Positions 12,284-23,547 are shown, counted from the first letter of the stretch. The stretch is 64,000 nucleotides of DNA from Tremella fuciformis (GCA_032768795.1 CP136491.1:372001-436000); one strand, 5' to 3'. Translations and numbers: made by a program. The notes: a model not told the origin generated them from the sequence alone.

Positions 12284-12885
12284 GATGACGAGTGGAAGAG
12301 GGAAGACGAGGGTGGATTTGGGGTGGTCGAGGTCCGAGCTGTAAGGATGGTCAAGGCAACGGGCGACAAGGTCCAAGCGTCCACAAAGGCGTCAACTATA
12401 GATGCTGGCTTGATGGACGGTGGGCGTGATGAAGTGATGCTTGAATGCGTGATATGCTGAGCATGTCACCACCACCTCCTCCGTCCCTCCATGCCCATCT
12501 CCGCCCATCTATCTGCGAGCTTCGCTGAACAACTGATCATATGTTGAGCAGCAGTGCCTTGCAATCGGCCCTCTTGTCCAATCCGACCCTGAGCCTCGGC
12601 GATGCTACATGCACTTGTTCTATGCCATAGAGAGGCGATGACTGGTCTTTGTCTGAAAGGCGATGATCCCCTGCCCCCACACTAGGTGACACCTCTGAGT
12701 GGATAGATCCCACTGTGCGGTGCATGTGGTCGTCCGCGGCGAAGACGTCGACGGACTGGACGCCGCCATCGCCGAGCCGCCAATCTCGATCGGCGATCGC
12801 CGCTACTCATGCTATCGAGCTCTGTAGCTCTGTAACTACTTGTACTTGGTAATCGTGCAAGTCATATTCTCACGCGCGTGGATAC
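12284..12885. promoter_or_regulatory. Divergent intergenic region between the RhoGAP gene and TFB5
   Basis: The 602 bp separate the two start codons and must hold both promoters. No TATA box or repeat stands out and no coding sequence is visible. Confidence 0.5.
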
Positions 12886-13265
12886 ATGAACCCCAACAGC
12901 CCCTATCGGGTCATAGCCTCCTCCGGGATCCTCGTCACCTGGTCAGCTACGAGATCGCAATGCCAGCATGGGTGAAAGCTGACAAGCAGCGACTCGGCGG
13001 CCAAGCAGATCCTGCTGCACCTCGATTCGAACCGCGATGGACCGAACAAGTTCATTCTGAGAGACCGTAAGTCTACCGCCGGAACAGATGGAAGGCTTGC
13101 TGAGAGGTAGTGCCGGACGACCCGACGCACCTGTTGGTCAAGAAGGATTATATAGAGGAGATCAAGGATCTCTTGCAGGAAGAGGTGACCCCTCTGTCAA
13201 GGTTGTGATGTCGAGCTGACGCTCAGCTCGAGAAGAACACATATGTACGCGATCCGAACATGTAG
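12886..13265 (+). CDS. TFB5: TFB5 / GTF2H5, small subunit of TFIIH
   Basis: Four exons: 12886-12941, 12990-13066, 13111-13184 and 13227-13265, giving 81 aa, the normal size of this tiny subunit. TFB5 stabilises TFIIH by binding Tfb2 and is needed for transcription initiation and nucleotide excision repair in the nucleus. The family signature is clear: SGILVTCD, then KQILLHLDS, then KFILRDLPDDPTHLL, then LLQEELEKNTYV. The second acceptor was chosen at GGTAG (13108-13110), because it alone gives the conserved RDL-x-D-x-THL run. The gene is too fragmented by introns to appear as one open frame. It converges on the HOS3-like gene with only 95 bp between the stops. Confidence 0.9.
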
Positions 13266-13360
13266 CACGGTTCTTTACACCTCATCATCAATGCACTGCC
13301 AAGGCATGAAGACCCCAGCACTATATGACAACGACTGGACACCCAAACTACCTGCACTTG

Positions 13361-16194
13361 TCAACGCCCGAACGCCCCCGGCAACTGGGGTCCATCCGAG
13401 ATACTGCTCGCTGTGCTCTTTTCCCTCTCTTCGCGCTTCACCTCGACCTCGGGTGACACGCTGCTCAGAGCACTGACATACGCCTCGCTGGGCGGCTCAG
13501 ATCCGACGGAAGAGGTGGTTGCTGCAGATCCTTCTCGGTAGGCGTATCGGTCCATGCCCTCTGTCGGAGGCAGGGAGGGATACAGGGAGGAGGCCGTGAG
13601 CCCAGCTAGCGGCTCGGATGTCGACTCAGGTGCCGGTGCCGGACCCGGCGTCGCGGAAGGGTCTGGAGACGAAGAGGGATGACGGAAACGCAGCATGATC
13701 CTGGGTTGATCCGGATTAGCTGACAGCTGGGTCGGGTGAGATGATGTCTGTGGTACATGAACGATTGGCGGTGGCTCGGCTACTTGCGCCTGCGACACCA
13801 CTGGCGGGAGAGTGGGTTGAAGAGGTACTGGTGGGACTTGCGGGACTGGTGCCGAAGGCTCCGACTTGATGGCGTGTACTGGAAGACCCGGCAACTGGTC
13901 AGCAGGAGGTGCGGGAGATGGGGGTAAAGGGGGAAGGGTGTGCAGGTCGGGGTGAAGAATCTTTGCCAAGGGTTTCGATGGCGAGCCGTTGGCCTGCGCC
14001 GACGCTCGCTTCGCAGTAGGTGTGCCCGGCGCAGAGGCCGTGACCACTCTGGGCCTTGCCGGCGTTGCGGTCCCTCGTCCTCTGCCTCTGCGCAATACCG
14101 TAGGCGGCGTACTGAACTCATCGCTATCAGCGGCCTTCGTCCGTCCCCTCAAGGTCATGCGACCAGCCTGTTGAGGTGTCGACGCAGTGGAGGCCGTTGA
14201 TGGTGGCAGTTCAAAGCCTTCGAAGCTGGAAAGCAGAGCGTGAGTCCGCTGGAGGTGAGGGTAACGAGAGTATTCGGTGGGGAAGGGGGCGATCTTGCCT
14301 GTCCGCTTCTTCTTGGTCGCCTTTTCAATCTGCCCTATGAGGACTGAGCCCCTCAAGCTCCGTGAAATGCACGTACCGTGACAAGCTCCTCTTCCGTCCA
14401 CCAGTCCCCTCGACCCGGCTGGTCGAGTAGCCCAAGCACATGACCCATGGCCGCAGAGGTCAATGCCCGATCCGAGTATCCTCCCTCAAGAACCGACACG
14501 ACCTTGCCCTGCGTGTAGCGATCTGCAAAGGCCACGATATCCCGTGTGTAACGGGAAAAGAAAGACGTCGGGACTCTCCGGTCGTGTCGCTGCATCGCCT
14601 GGTATTCGTGCTCGCAAGCATCAAATCCGGCGCTTATAGTCAGCGCTGAGCGTCGAGAAAGAGTCAGCGCACGAGATAAAAATGATCGTCCGATCAGGTT
14701 CGGCAGCTGTCTCCTCCATATAGTGCTTCGCACGGTCAAGCAAGGCCAGATACTTCGGGTATATCCGCTCATAGAAGTCCGCCTCTGAGCTGTAGGGTTG
14801 CAGATGTATGTTCTCTCTGAAGCGTCAGACTCTGACAACGCAATTCGCTCGCCGTGAGACCGACATGTATTGTCCGTGCGCGGCAAGGCTGATGGAGGCA
14901 TCAGTGATCAGGTCAAGGTCCCCGTCCTACATATCAGCGCCTCTAGAGCCCCGGGCATGACAGTGCGAACCTCGCATGGATAGCTATACTGCTACGTCAG
15001 CGCCACAGCTTGAGCCCAGATCCGACCCACGATGTCATGCACTGAGCCGTAGAATCCCTTCCATCCTCTCCTTGGCCGACCACCCTTGCCCAACAGCCCG
15101 CTCCTGGGTTTACCAGCTTTCACAGCGAGATCCTCTGCATGGGACGTAGCGTTAAGCGGCATGACCAAGGCTTGTGTGCCGTTCCCTGCGCTTCTTCAGC
15201 TGACTGCCCGCTGGTCGATCGCGATTAGCTAACCGTGATGCAGATCAAAGTCGATGATGATCGCACGATCCACGTCATGCTCCAAGTATGCTGCATATCA
15301 GCACAGTCCCGATGACCTGCTGTACGACAAACCGTGGAGCGCACCAACCACGACATTGTTGACGTAGCAGAACCTTGCAAGTCAGCCCAAACCAAGACAG
15401 CAGCGAGCTACACACCCTGAAGGGGTGTCCTCCCCACAATGATGTCCTGGCGGTCGTATTGCGCAGAAAGCCTTGCGGAACGGAGACGCGGTCGTGTCGA
15501 AGTACTCATGTCCATGGAACTGCTCGGGCGTTTTCGGCACAGCAGTCGGGCTCGCCGCCGCGCATACCCTCTCGACTGCCTGGCACACAGTCTGCACAGC
15601 ACCCTCGATGGCCAAGATGCTGCCTGGTCCTAGGTACAGGTCGCCCTGGTTGAGCCCTCTGTCGCCGGGGATCTCGCAGCCTGTCTCTTTGATCTTCTCC
15701 ACAGCCTCACTTGCCCATTGCCGCAGTTCTTTCAGATACGTCGAGCTCGCATGCACGCGGCCGCCCGAGCTGCCTGCACCGCTATAAGGCAGGGTGCCGT
15801 CGGCTGGCGTCGAGTGCGCCAGCTGCAGCGCCGGGTGATGCAGGAGGATGTTGCCCGGCTGGAGTGGCGGTTGTGGCGGAGGAACGACGTTGAGATGCCT
15901 GCTGGGAGGAGTGCTTGATGCTGTTGCGGCGATGCTCAGCCCTGAGAGCATTGAGGATAGGTCATCGGATGTGGACTTAGGTATGGACCCGCTCGCTGAG
16001 GACGAAGCGACCGGGATGGAATTCGTCGAGTCTTCGAGGCGGGCGACGGCTGCTGCCACGCCCAACAGGACGGCGCGGAGACGCTCTGGGCGTTCGAAGA
16101 TGTGCGAGGCGTTCGGGTGGCGTATGTATCGATGTTGCAGGCATGCGGGCTGGATGAGCAGCCCCAACGGCTGACTGGGCGGCGTTGAAGTCAT
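13361..16194 (-). CDS. HOS3: Hos3-like histone deacetylase
   Basis: Nine exons: 16194-15416, 15373-15333, 15290-15234, 15185-15031, 14988-14971, 14926-14865, 14816-14673, 14632-14377 and 14329-13361, giving 826 aa. The catalytic core spans about residues 20-510 and keeps the zinc and charge-relay motifs: RPPGHHCGEDTPSGFCYVNN, DFDLHHGNGTQ, SAGFDACEHE and EGGYS. The order and spacing, and the FYGSVHDIYSYPCEDGD segment, match fungal Hos3. It removes acetyl groups from histones or bud-neck/septin-linked proteins; which applies here is unknown. The C-terminal 320 residues are Pro/Ser-rich and disordered. Exon 5 is an 18-nt micro-exon. The gene is divergent from the acetyl-lysine reader at 16557. 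Confidence 0.9.
14971..14988 (-). other. 18-nt coding micro-exon of the HOS3-like gene
   Basis: It encodes YSYPCE between introns 14989-15030 (42 nt) and 14927-14970 (44 nt). It rebuilds the conserved HDI-YSYPCE-DGD segment of the deacetylase core. Confidence 0.8.
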
Positions 16195-16556
16195 CGAGTG
16201 TCTCCCATCAATCCGAGATTGCGTTGGGAGGAGGAAGGCGTTCCAGCGACGAGAGTCGGCGCGACAGTGTCAAGCAGGAGTCTGCTGTTGCAGTCCCGTC
16301 TTGTACATGCGCCTGGCGTTGCGCACGCGGAATAAGAGCCCTCCAGCGCGTGTATATGGCGGGTGATCAGCTGTAGATGACTCGAGGGGAATGTCGAAAA
16401 CGAATTTGGGCGGCGAAAGGCAAACGACAGTCGCGTCGGTCCGGATCCTCACTCCGTCTTGCTTCCTCCTCTTCATTCACCGTCCATACCATCTCCCATA
16501 ATCACAGCTTGGCATCCGTTGGGAGCCTAGAGGCAGCGGAAAGCTCGCGACGCAAG
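16195..16556. promoter_or_regulatory. Shared divergent promoter of HOS3-like and RSC4-like genes
   Basis: These 362 bp lie between the start codons of a deacetylase and a bromodomain reader. The RSC4-side half is pyrimidine-rich just upstream of the ATG. No specific factor site is evident. Confidence 0.55.
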
Positions 16557-18986
16557 ATGTCAAACGCCTCGCCCGCCCCTGCACCGGCAGCGCCTTCTTC
16601 TGGGACCGGCAACGCAGCGTCGCCCCTACCTGCAGCTTCCACCTCTCCGACCAAAGGCTCCGACGCCGGAGGCGACGATGGCGATGCGAGCCAGCCTCGG
16701 CAGAAGAAGCGAAGGCTGGGCGTGGACCCGTCTCTCATTTTGGCCGACACTGGAAGATCTCGGAGGCGCAAGACGCCCACGCCAGGGCCAGAGGATGAGA
16801 AGGTCGACCTGGACCCGAAGGACCCGAAGCGCGCAACGGAACTCGGCAGGCAGATCTACGACAGGATCATGGCTAGCAAGGACGCAGAGTGAGTGTTCCT
16901 CCTCTTTGGCGTGCCACATGTGACGGAAGGCGCTGATGCGCAGTGGCGAAAGCATGTCGGAGCCGTTCGTGCTGCTGCCTAACAAGGTCAGTTCAGCCGC
17001 AGCTTCTTTCGCGGGGCTGACCTGGTCAGAAGCATTTCCCGGACTACTACGAAACGATACACAAGCCCATGTCACTCCAGATGGTCGATGAGAAGCTCAG
17101 CCAAGAGGCGTATCAGACCCTCAAGGAGGTCTGCGTGGACATTGGCCAGATCTTCAATAACGCCAAGCGATGTGAGCTTGTTATGATCAAGGGCGAGTGG
17201 TAGCTGAGGCGCAGACAACATCAAAGAGTCGCTCATCTTCCAATATGCCAAGAAGCTACATGTACGTGTCTTCCCAATAAGGGATAATTTTGACTGACTA
17301 TGGAGAAAATGACCCGCGTATTCTACTCGAGCATCACTTCCCCAGACCAAAAGGGCGAGTCGGACTCGGAGCACGAGCAAGAGACAGAAGTCGGACACAA
17401 GGAGGTCAAGAAGGAAGAACCACGATCCGTGTCTATGGTGCCGAAAGACTCGGAGGAAGACATCGACATGGGCGGTCCTTCCAACAGCGTCGATGGCGAC
17501 TCGTCGGCGGATCCGGCTAGCCGCTTGGGGAAGAAGAGGGGCACCTACATGAAGGACGGACCAACAGTGTACAAGTTGATCAAACCTGTTCTCAAGCTGA
17601 TACGCGATGCGCATTCGAAAGAGTCAGTCGACTTCCTTCAAAGCAAGGTGTCGGCGGCTGACCTTCAGTGGAACTGGTCGTGAGATTTCAGGCATCTTTG
17701 AGGAGTTGCCAGATCGGAAAGACTTTGAGGACTATTACAAGGTCATCAAGAACCCAATAGCCCTTAGCGAGATCGAGGTCAGATCCCTCAGCTGGCCCAT
17801 TGTTGCAGAGCTGAATGGGCAGGACAGGATGAACCGACGCAAGTATGAGAAGTGGGAGGAGTTCTTCGACGACGTGGATCTCATGATCAATAATGCTATG
17901 ATCTACAACGAGGATGAAAGCGAGGTATTCAAGGATGCCGAGCAAATACGAGTACGTCTGCAGGCACTGCTACAATGAGCTAGTGCTCACCGGCAGGACA
18001 TCCTCGAGCAGGCTCGGATAGATACAAAGGACCGTCTCTCCCGCCCGCAAATCCCTGTAGCAAAGGTGAAGGCGGCCAAACCCGCAACTCCTACGCCTGC
18101 ATCTGCGCCATACGGCAATACGCCCACTCCATCAAGAATGTCGGCATCGGTCGACCTTTCGCCAGCCAACATGCAATATCCTTCGCTACCAGTACCCTCT
18201 GTCCCTCCGCCTGCAGCCCCTTACCTTCCTGCTCTGCCACCGGGCGTCGTGACAGAGGACATCGTCGCCTCTTTGGCAAAATACCCTGCGTACGAGCAGC
18301 AAGCATGGGCCAACTCGCTCCCGCCCCTCGCGCTGCAAATATACAGACAAATGGCGGCCGCCAATGAAGCACGGAAGCGAGGTCATATCGCACCGCCGCC
18401 ACAGTTGGCAGAAGGGCCGTCTGCCGCTCGATCAATAGCGCATCTGCCGCAGATGCCCGGAGCTCCTCCGAATGGGTCCAGTACTGCTCAACGTCTACCG
18501 CCCCCCGACCCGACAATAAAACACTTTGATTTCACGTTCTCCTCCACCCTTGATGATAGCCCCTTCCGCCCTACGGTACGGCTCTACAACCTCAAAGGTG
18601 TCATCACACATGCGGTCATGATCGGCGGCGACACGAGCGAGATCGAGCTCACAGCGTACACGACGCCTCGATCAGCGCCCGCAAGTAACGACGAGCCGGC
18701 CGCTTTGGCAAACGGCAAAGCACCTGTGGTTGAAGCTATCGAGAGCGTCCCGGAACTCTCATTACGCGTGAATGGCAATCAAGGGGCGCTGCCGAAGTAT
18801 GTATTCGATGGGGGTCAGACGGACGCAGTCGGCGGCGTCGAGGGCAAGAATGGGCAGAGGCCAAGCGGGGTGCGGTGGACAATCAGCATGCCGACCAGCC
18901 GCATGGAGAGCAAGATTGAGGTTATCGCCACGAAGCCGGGGACGTTGGCGGAGACAAGCACGATCTTTGTGAACAGGCAGTATTGA
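16557..18986 (+). CDS. RSC4: Rsc4-like double-bromodomain chromatin remodeller subunit
   Basis: Eight exons: 16557-16888, 16944-16986, 17030-17171, 17215-17261, 17306-17622, 17669-17777, 17823-17951 and 17997-18986, giving 702 aa. Bromodomain 1 includes KHFPDYYETIHKPMSLQMV and IFNNAKRYN. Bromodomain 2 includes DRKDFEDYYKVIKNPIALSE and MINNAMIYNEDES. The Asn of each acetyl-lysine pocket is present. A C-terminal domain (IKHFDFTFSSTLDDSPFRPT to STIFVNRQY) is the fold that anchors Rsc4 in the RSC complex. The protein should read acetylated histone H3 and tether the RSC nucleosome remodeller. A basic KKRR/RSRRRK stretch near the N-terminus suits nuclear import. Its promoter is shared with the HOS3-like deacetylase. 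Confidence 0.9.
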
Positions 18987-19224
18987 GGTACATGGGTTTG
19001 TCGGTTTGGGCCAGCATACTATGCATATGATCGTACATGGGGACTCTCACTGTACAGTAATGGATAGCTCAGGAGCCACGGTGCCGGTGCCACGCGACGA
19101 CAAGAACGGATCTCTGACGTTGATGGCTTGGTCTTTTTGACGGTGCTTCTGGCCAACACCTACTGCAATCAGGCAGAGCGCCTCCGTATCCTGCTCAAAA
19201 CTGGCTGCTGCAGCCCCGCACATC

Positions 19225-20541
19225 ATGCCCCCGCGCCAAGTACGCCCACCATCGACCGAATCGCTCCTCCCGCCCATCCTCACCCTCCTCCAGTCCACCC
19301 CGCCCAACGCCTACTCGGCGCACCAAAAAGCACTCACAACAACCGCGCGCCTCGTCCATTCTGGCCATGCAGGACTCGCCATCGAGATCCTCGCTTCAGT
19401 GTCGCGCGAGCTGCTCAAGCTCGGCGAGGCGGCCAGCGGGGCCGAGCTCGGCGTGCGCATGGTGCAGATTATGAGCGACGCGGGGGTGGCCGCGGACGCG
19501 AAGAGCATTGGTGGGCCTCTGTCTCCCGTGCTTGCACTGCGGGGCTGAACACTTGCAGCGGGCGTGACGCAGCTCTTGGCGCTCACGCCGCCCAGTGGGC
19601 CGTGGCGCAAGAAGCTGGCCGACGCGGCGGTACGATGGACGCAGCTGCCTCGCTCCGACTTGGACGAGGCGGTGGTCGTGTGTCCGACGGGCGACCCGGG
19701 GCTGCATCAGTACATCGGCGAGCTGTACTACAAGGGTGCGTGCGTCTGCTGCGGGCCACAGCTTCAGAGTCGAGGACCAAGGAGGACGAGAGCTGAGCGG
19801 CGCAGATCGTCAATATGCCCTGGCCGAGACGCACCTGCTGGCGTCGGGCAAGCGGGACGCCGCTACGGCGCTCGCGAACCTCATGTTCGATTGGTGCGTC
19901 CTCCCCTCGGCGCTCGGTGCAAACACGGGCTGACGAGGCAGGTGCGACCAGGGCGCACAAGACCCGGGACCGTACGCCGTACGCGGCACGCTGCCGTACG
20001 TCCTTCTTACGCCTGCTATACATAGCTGAGATCCTGCTGAGTCGCTCGCAGCTTCCTCGCGCACCGCCCGCCGAATATCCTGCCCGCGCTCACCTTCCTC
20101 ACGCAGTTCCTGTCCCTCCTCTCCGCCTCGGCTGCGGCCAAGCACATCTTCGTCGCCGCCCTCCCGTCGCAGACATCCTTCTCCATCCCGGAGATCAGAC
20201 TGACGACCTCGCCGACGCTCAACTTTCTGCAGCTCGTGCTGATCACTGTGCAGCGCGCGCCGGCGCCGGGCGTGTCGGGTGTCGCTGCGCGGGGGATGAC
20301 GGGCGGCGTGGGCAAAGAGTGGGAGGCGCTGGTCAGCCGGTACAGGCGTATCGCGGGCGTGGGCGGCGTGCTGAGCCAGCAGGAGGTCGTGGAGGTTTTG
20401 GACCAGATCGGGCATGAGGTGTTCCTGATCCCGCCGAGACCCGGTACGGGCGGCGGCGACCTGTTGCAGAATCTCATGGGGAGTTTGTTTGGAGGGGGAG
20501 GTGGTGGGGCGGGACCGGGACGAGCGCTGGGTGCGAGATGA
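19225..20541 (+). CDS. GET4: GET4, tail-anchored protein targeting factor
   Basis: Five exons: 19225-19510, 19559-19735, 19806-19893, 19942-19995 and 20052-20541, giving 364 aa. Get4 is an alpha-solenoid that, with Get5, hands tail-anchored proteins from Sgt2 to Get3 in the cytosol. Evidence is the helical repeat sequence with the family blocks GELYYK, YALAETHLLASGKRDAA, LMFDWCDQG and TQFLSLLSASAA, and a Gly-rich C-terminus. The ATG at 19225 begins MPPRQVRPPS, and an upstream in-frame extension lacks similarity. Introns are 48-70 nt, slightly longer than elsewhere. It converges on RPL7, 184 bp away. Confidence 0.88.
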
Positions 20542-20725
20542 GATACCTCCAGATGATCTGCGAGCATGCACAGCCTCGCCTGACGGCCGCTGCCGCCTCA
20601 CAGACTTGAAACAGTGATTCGTGATGGGTTACATGCAAAGTACGGAAGTGAATCGGTCCCCCGCCCTCCGCCCGCCTCGTCAGACACACCGCATCCCAGA
20701 AACACCCACGGTCAAGCGTTCCAGC

Positions 20726-21873
20726 TTAGACCATCTGGTGGATGAGCTTGCTCATGTGCTTCTCCCGGTTGCCGGCGTCGCCGCCCTCAACAAAGCCGAT
20801 AAACTTCCTCGGCCTCCAGCCGCCGTTGGGGTTGGACAGCTTGAAGGGCCAGAGGAAAGAGGAGGCCTCCTTGAAGTTGGGGCCGCAGGTGGCGATCTCG
20901 TGGACGAGGTCCTCCATGCCTGCCCGTCAGCACCAATGCCGCGATGATATCATCGTCGCTGGGCACTCACAGATGATGCCAAACTTGCCGAGCGACTTCT
21001 CGATGACCGAGTTGTCGGTGATGGGGATGCGCTGGCCGTCGACCTTGGCGTAGCCGCGCTTGTAGATCAATTCGCGGATGGCCTTGAGGTTGGGCTCGCC
21101 GTAGGTGACGTAGGGGGAGACGAGGTGGAGCATCTGCTGGGTGGCCTTGGTCACGCGAACAAAGACACCGTTGTTGATCTGGAGCAGGCGGAGGAGTTGC
21201 AGGATTTTACGGGGTTTGGGGGCGATCTTGGAGATACTATACAGTCAGTCGAGGTGCCCAACAGACGCATGCGAGACTACTGACCCCTTCAGGCGCACCA
21301 CAAAGTAGACTTTTGGTTGGGCGGCGACGTAAAAGTCGCCGGTCTTCCTGGCCTCGCGCTTGAGACGGATCTCCTCACGCTCTGCGTCCCGGTACTCCTT
21401 CACGAACTGGTCGGCACGCTTGAAGATGACCTTGCGCTTCTCCTTCTGCTTCTGTTCCTGTCAGCTTCGCCCTTCTGAGCATTTCAACGCGGGAGCAGGG
21501 AGGAAGAGCGAGTCAGCCCCGAAAGATGGTATAATTCGACAGCATCGCCGTGGCTAGCCGATGAAGATGAAAAGTTTTGCATCATCGTGTGACGATTTGG
21601 GAGGGACATTGGACAAGAAACCCACCTTGCGGGCATCGGCAGCGGCCTGGAGCTTGGCCTCACGGGAAGCCTCGGTGGTCCGGCGCTTCTTGAGCAGCGT
21701 CTCGGGGACGGCAATTTGCTGGGCAAGTCAGCACGGCTCCTCTACACATCCACCCTCTCTGCTCCAACACATCTCCCCGCCCAGCCTGCCCTTCCGCGGG
21801 CAGACACTGCTGCTTCTTACAGATAGAGACGTCCACTGACCTCGGCCGAGGGGACACTGGTGGAAGGAGCCAT
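20726..21873 (-). CDS. RPL7: 60S ribosomal protein L7 (uL30)
   Basis: Five exons: 21873-21841, 21718-21626, 21457-21285, 21236-20971 and 20919-20726, giving 252 aa, the usual length. Conserved blocks are [11 protein letters not shown], the very basic [73 protein letters not shown] and the C-terminal [13 protein letters not shown]. It binds 5S/25S rRNA in the large subunit. Two introns are long for this genome (21719-21840, 122 nt; 21458-21625, 168 nt), as often happens in ribosomal protein genes. It is divergent from RPP1, so the two ribosomal genes probably share control. Confidence 0.95.
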
Positions 21874-22208
21874 CGTGTCGGTGATGATTGACGGATGAAA
21901 GAAAGAGAAGAAGACGACCTCGAACCTCGAAAATGGACGACCAGAGCCTGGGCAGCACCGTACAAACCATTCGACCACCACTCAGGGCAATTTCCCACCT
22001 GTCAAAACTCCGAGAAACGCCGTATCACCCTTTTTGGGCGAAACGAGTGAGGCGCCACGTCATGCTCGTGCACTCTCTGCAAGGGGAAATTTGATCCCGC
22101 CGAAACTCCCCTGCTCGTCTTCGACGTCGACATCTATACGCTTTCTTCTCCAACCATTCGCCATCTAAAGACGTCGCCAGCTCACGAGCTTAAACCGGTG
22201 CCGCCAAG
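21874..22208. promoter_or_regulatory. Shared divergent promoter of RPL7 and RPP1
   Basis: These 335 bp separate two ribosomal protein genes transcribed outward. The RPP1 side ends in a pyrimidine-rich leader (TTTCTTCTCCAACC). Co-regulation is expected from the pairing, but no known ribosomal-protein element was identified. Confidence 0.6.
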
Positions 22209-22595
22209 ATGGTCAGCTTGTATTTGCGCACTCCCCGTTCACAAGCTGACGAGGCAGTCCTCCGAACTCGCTGCTACCTACGCCGCTCTGATCCTTGCCG
22301 ACGAGGGCATTGAGATCACCGTGAGTCTCTCTTCTCCACCCCCGCCTGGCCGCGATGCCATACACGAAGATTTGCGCGTGCTGACTGCCTGCAGGGCGAC
22401 AAGATCCACACCCTCACCTCGGCCGCCAACGTCGAGCTCGAGCCCATCTGGGCCTCCCTCCTCGCCAAGGCCCTCGAGGGCAAGGACATCAAGGACCTCC
22501 TGACCAACGTCGGCGGTGGTGGTGCCCCTGCCGCCGGTGCTGTCGCCGCTGCTGGCGGTGCCGCCGGCGAGGCCCCGGCTGAGGCTGCCAAGGAG

Positions 22596-22627
<32 letters not shown>

Positions 22628-22708
22628 CGACGACGACATGGTGGGTCCTCCGTGTGAGGTTCCAGGAGGGCGGTGGCTGACTCGCAGGGCTTCGGTCTGT
22701 TCGACTAG
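22209..22708 (+). CDS. RPP1: 60S acidic ribosomal protein P1
   Basis: Exons 22209-22211, 22258-22320, 22395-22640 and 22688-22708 give 110 aa. The sequence [20 protein letters not shown], the Ala/Gly-rich hinge, the Glu/Lys tail and the terminal SDDDMGFGLFD identify P1, a stalk protein that recruits elongation factors. P2 would start differently and lack the SSELA N-terminus. The first coding exon holds only the ATG, with the 46-nt intron beginning directly after it. The context GCCGCCAAGATG is a strong Kozak-like start. Confidence 0.94.
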
Positions 22709-23029
22709 GCGCATCGCGCGGTCGGTCCCCTGCTGCCACCTGCCCGTATCTCGCGTAGCTTCACTATGCATGGGTGGGCTCGATGAGATGGTGGATTGTG
22801 ACTTATCGAGCGTCCGAGCGTCCTACAGAATCGAGGAGACGCTGCGCTCCTACAAAGAGATTGAGACTGACGCACGTCTGGCATGTCCTTCCAGTCGAGG
22901 TCGTGGTGACTGTCTAGTGTCTAATGGCTACATGATGTATTTCGCGGCGTTCAGATCCACATCCCTTCTTCCCGTTTTGCCAGTCTCGCGAGCTACTCTT
23001 CTCGCGAGCTACTCCTCTCGCGAGCTACT
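22709..23029. other. Convergent intergenic region RPP1/sulfiredoxin
   Basis: These 321 bp hold both 3' ends. The distal part contains a 16-bp tandem repeat, annotated separately. Nothing coding is visible. Confidence 0.5.
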
Positions 23030-23031
23030 CT
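22984..23031. repeat. Three tandem copies of a 16-bp unit with a CTCGCGAG palindrome
   Basis: The units 22984-22999, 23000-23015 and 23016-23031 read TCTCGCGAGCTACTCT, then the same with a final C, then the first form again. Each contains the palindrome CTCGCGAG. The last unit runs into the stop codon of the sulfiredoxin gene on the other strand. Confidence 0.9.
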
Positions 23032-23547
23032 AGAACGGGCTCCCAGCACCAAGGTACACCCTCATCTGGCTCGCAGGCACCTCGATGATCCGCGCGCGTA
23101 TCGTCTCCCAGCCCAGGCGCTTGGTCGCCTCGTACCGATGACAGCCCCCCATGGAGAAATACCACACGCCCGGCTCGCCCGTCGGGTCGCTTTTGAGCGG
23201 GGCGCGAACTTTGACAATCTCGATAGGGGTGAACGCGTCGCCACGCTGCGGGTCAGCCCCTCTGTTCCTACACCGCACTCCGGTTTGACACCATGACAAT
23301 GAGCATAGCAGGGAGGAAGGGGGATGGTGGTGGGGGAGGAACGCACTCGCATCTCCTCCATGAACGTCTGTACCTTCTCCTCGTCCAGCTTCGACGGTAA
23401 CGGGCGCCGGATCACGCGCATGGGTACGTTGTGCACGGGGGCGTCCGTGTCGCGCGCGAAGATGGACGATGTGGCGTGGGATACGGTGCTGGAAGGCTGG
23501 AGCTCTGGTGGGAGGCAGCTGGACCCCTGGTCTGCAGTCGTCGTCAT
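23030..23547 (-). CDS. SRX1: Sulfiredoxin
   Basis: Exons 23547-23347 and 23245-23030 give 138 aa. Sulfiredoxin uses ATP to reduce Cys-sulfinic acid in hyperoxidised 2-Cys peroxiredoxins. The signature phosphate-binding and catalytic loop [11 protein letters not shown] carries the catalytic Cys, and the N-terminal [20 protein letters not shown] block and the TPIEIVKV segment also match the family. The N-terminal 40 residues are variable. The ATG at 23547 (MTTTADQG) is the first Met that leaves a normal length. The single intron (101 nt) is longer than average. It probably acts in the cytosol under oxidative stress. Confidence 0.92.

Noticed and set aside
22984..23031. Short regular repeats as a CRISPR array
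   Set aside because: Units are directly adjacent without spacers, and the sequence is clearly eukaryotic.
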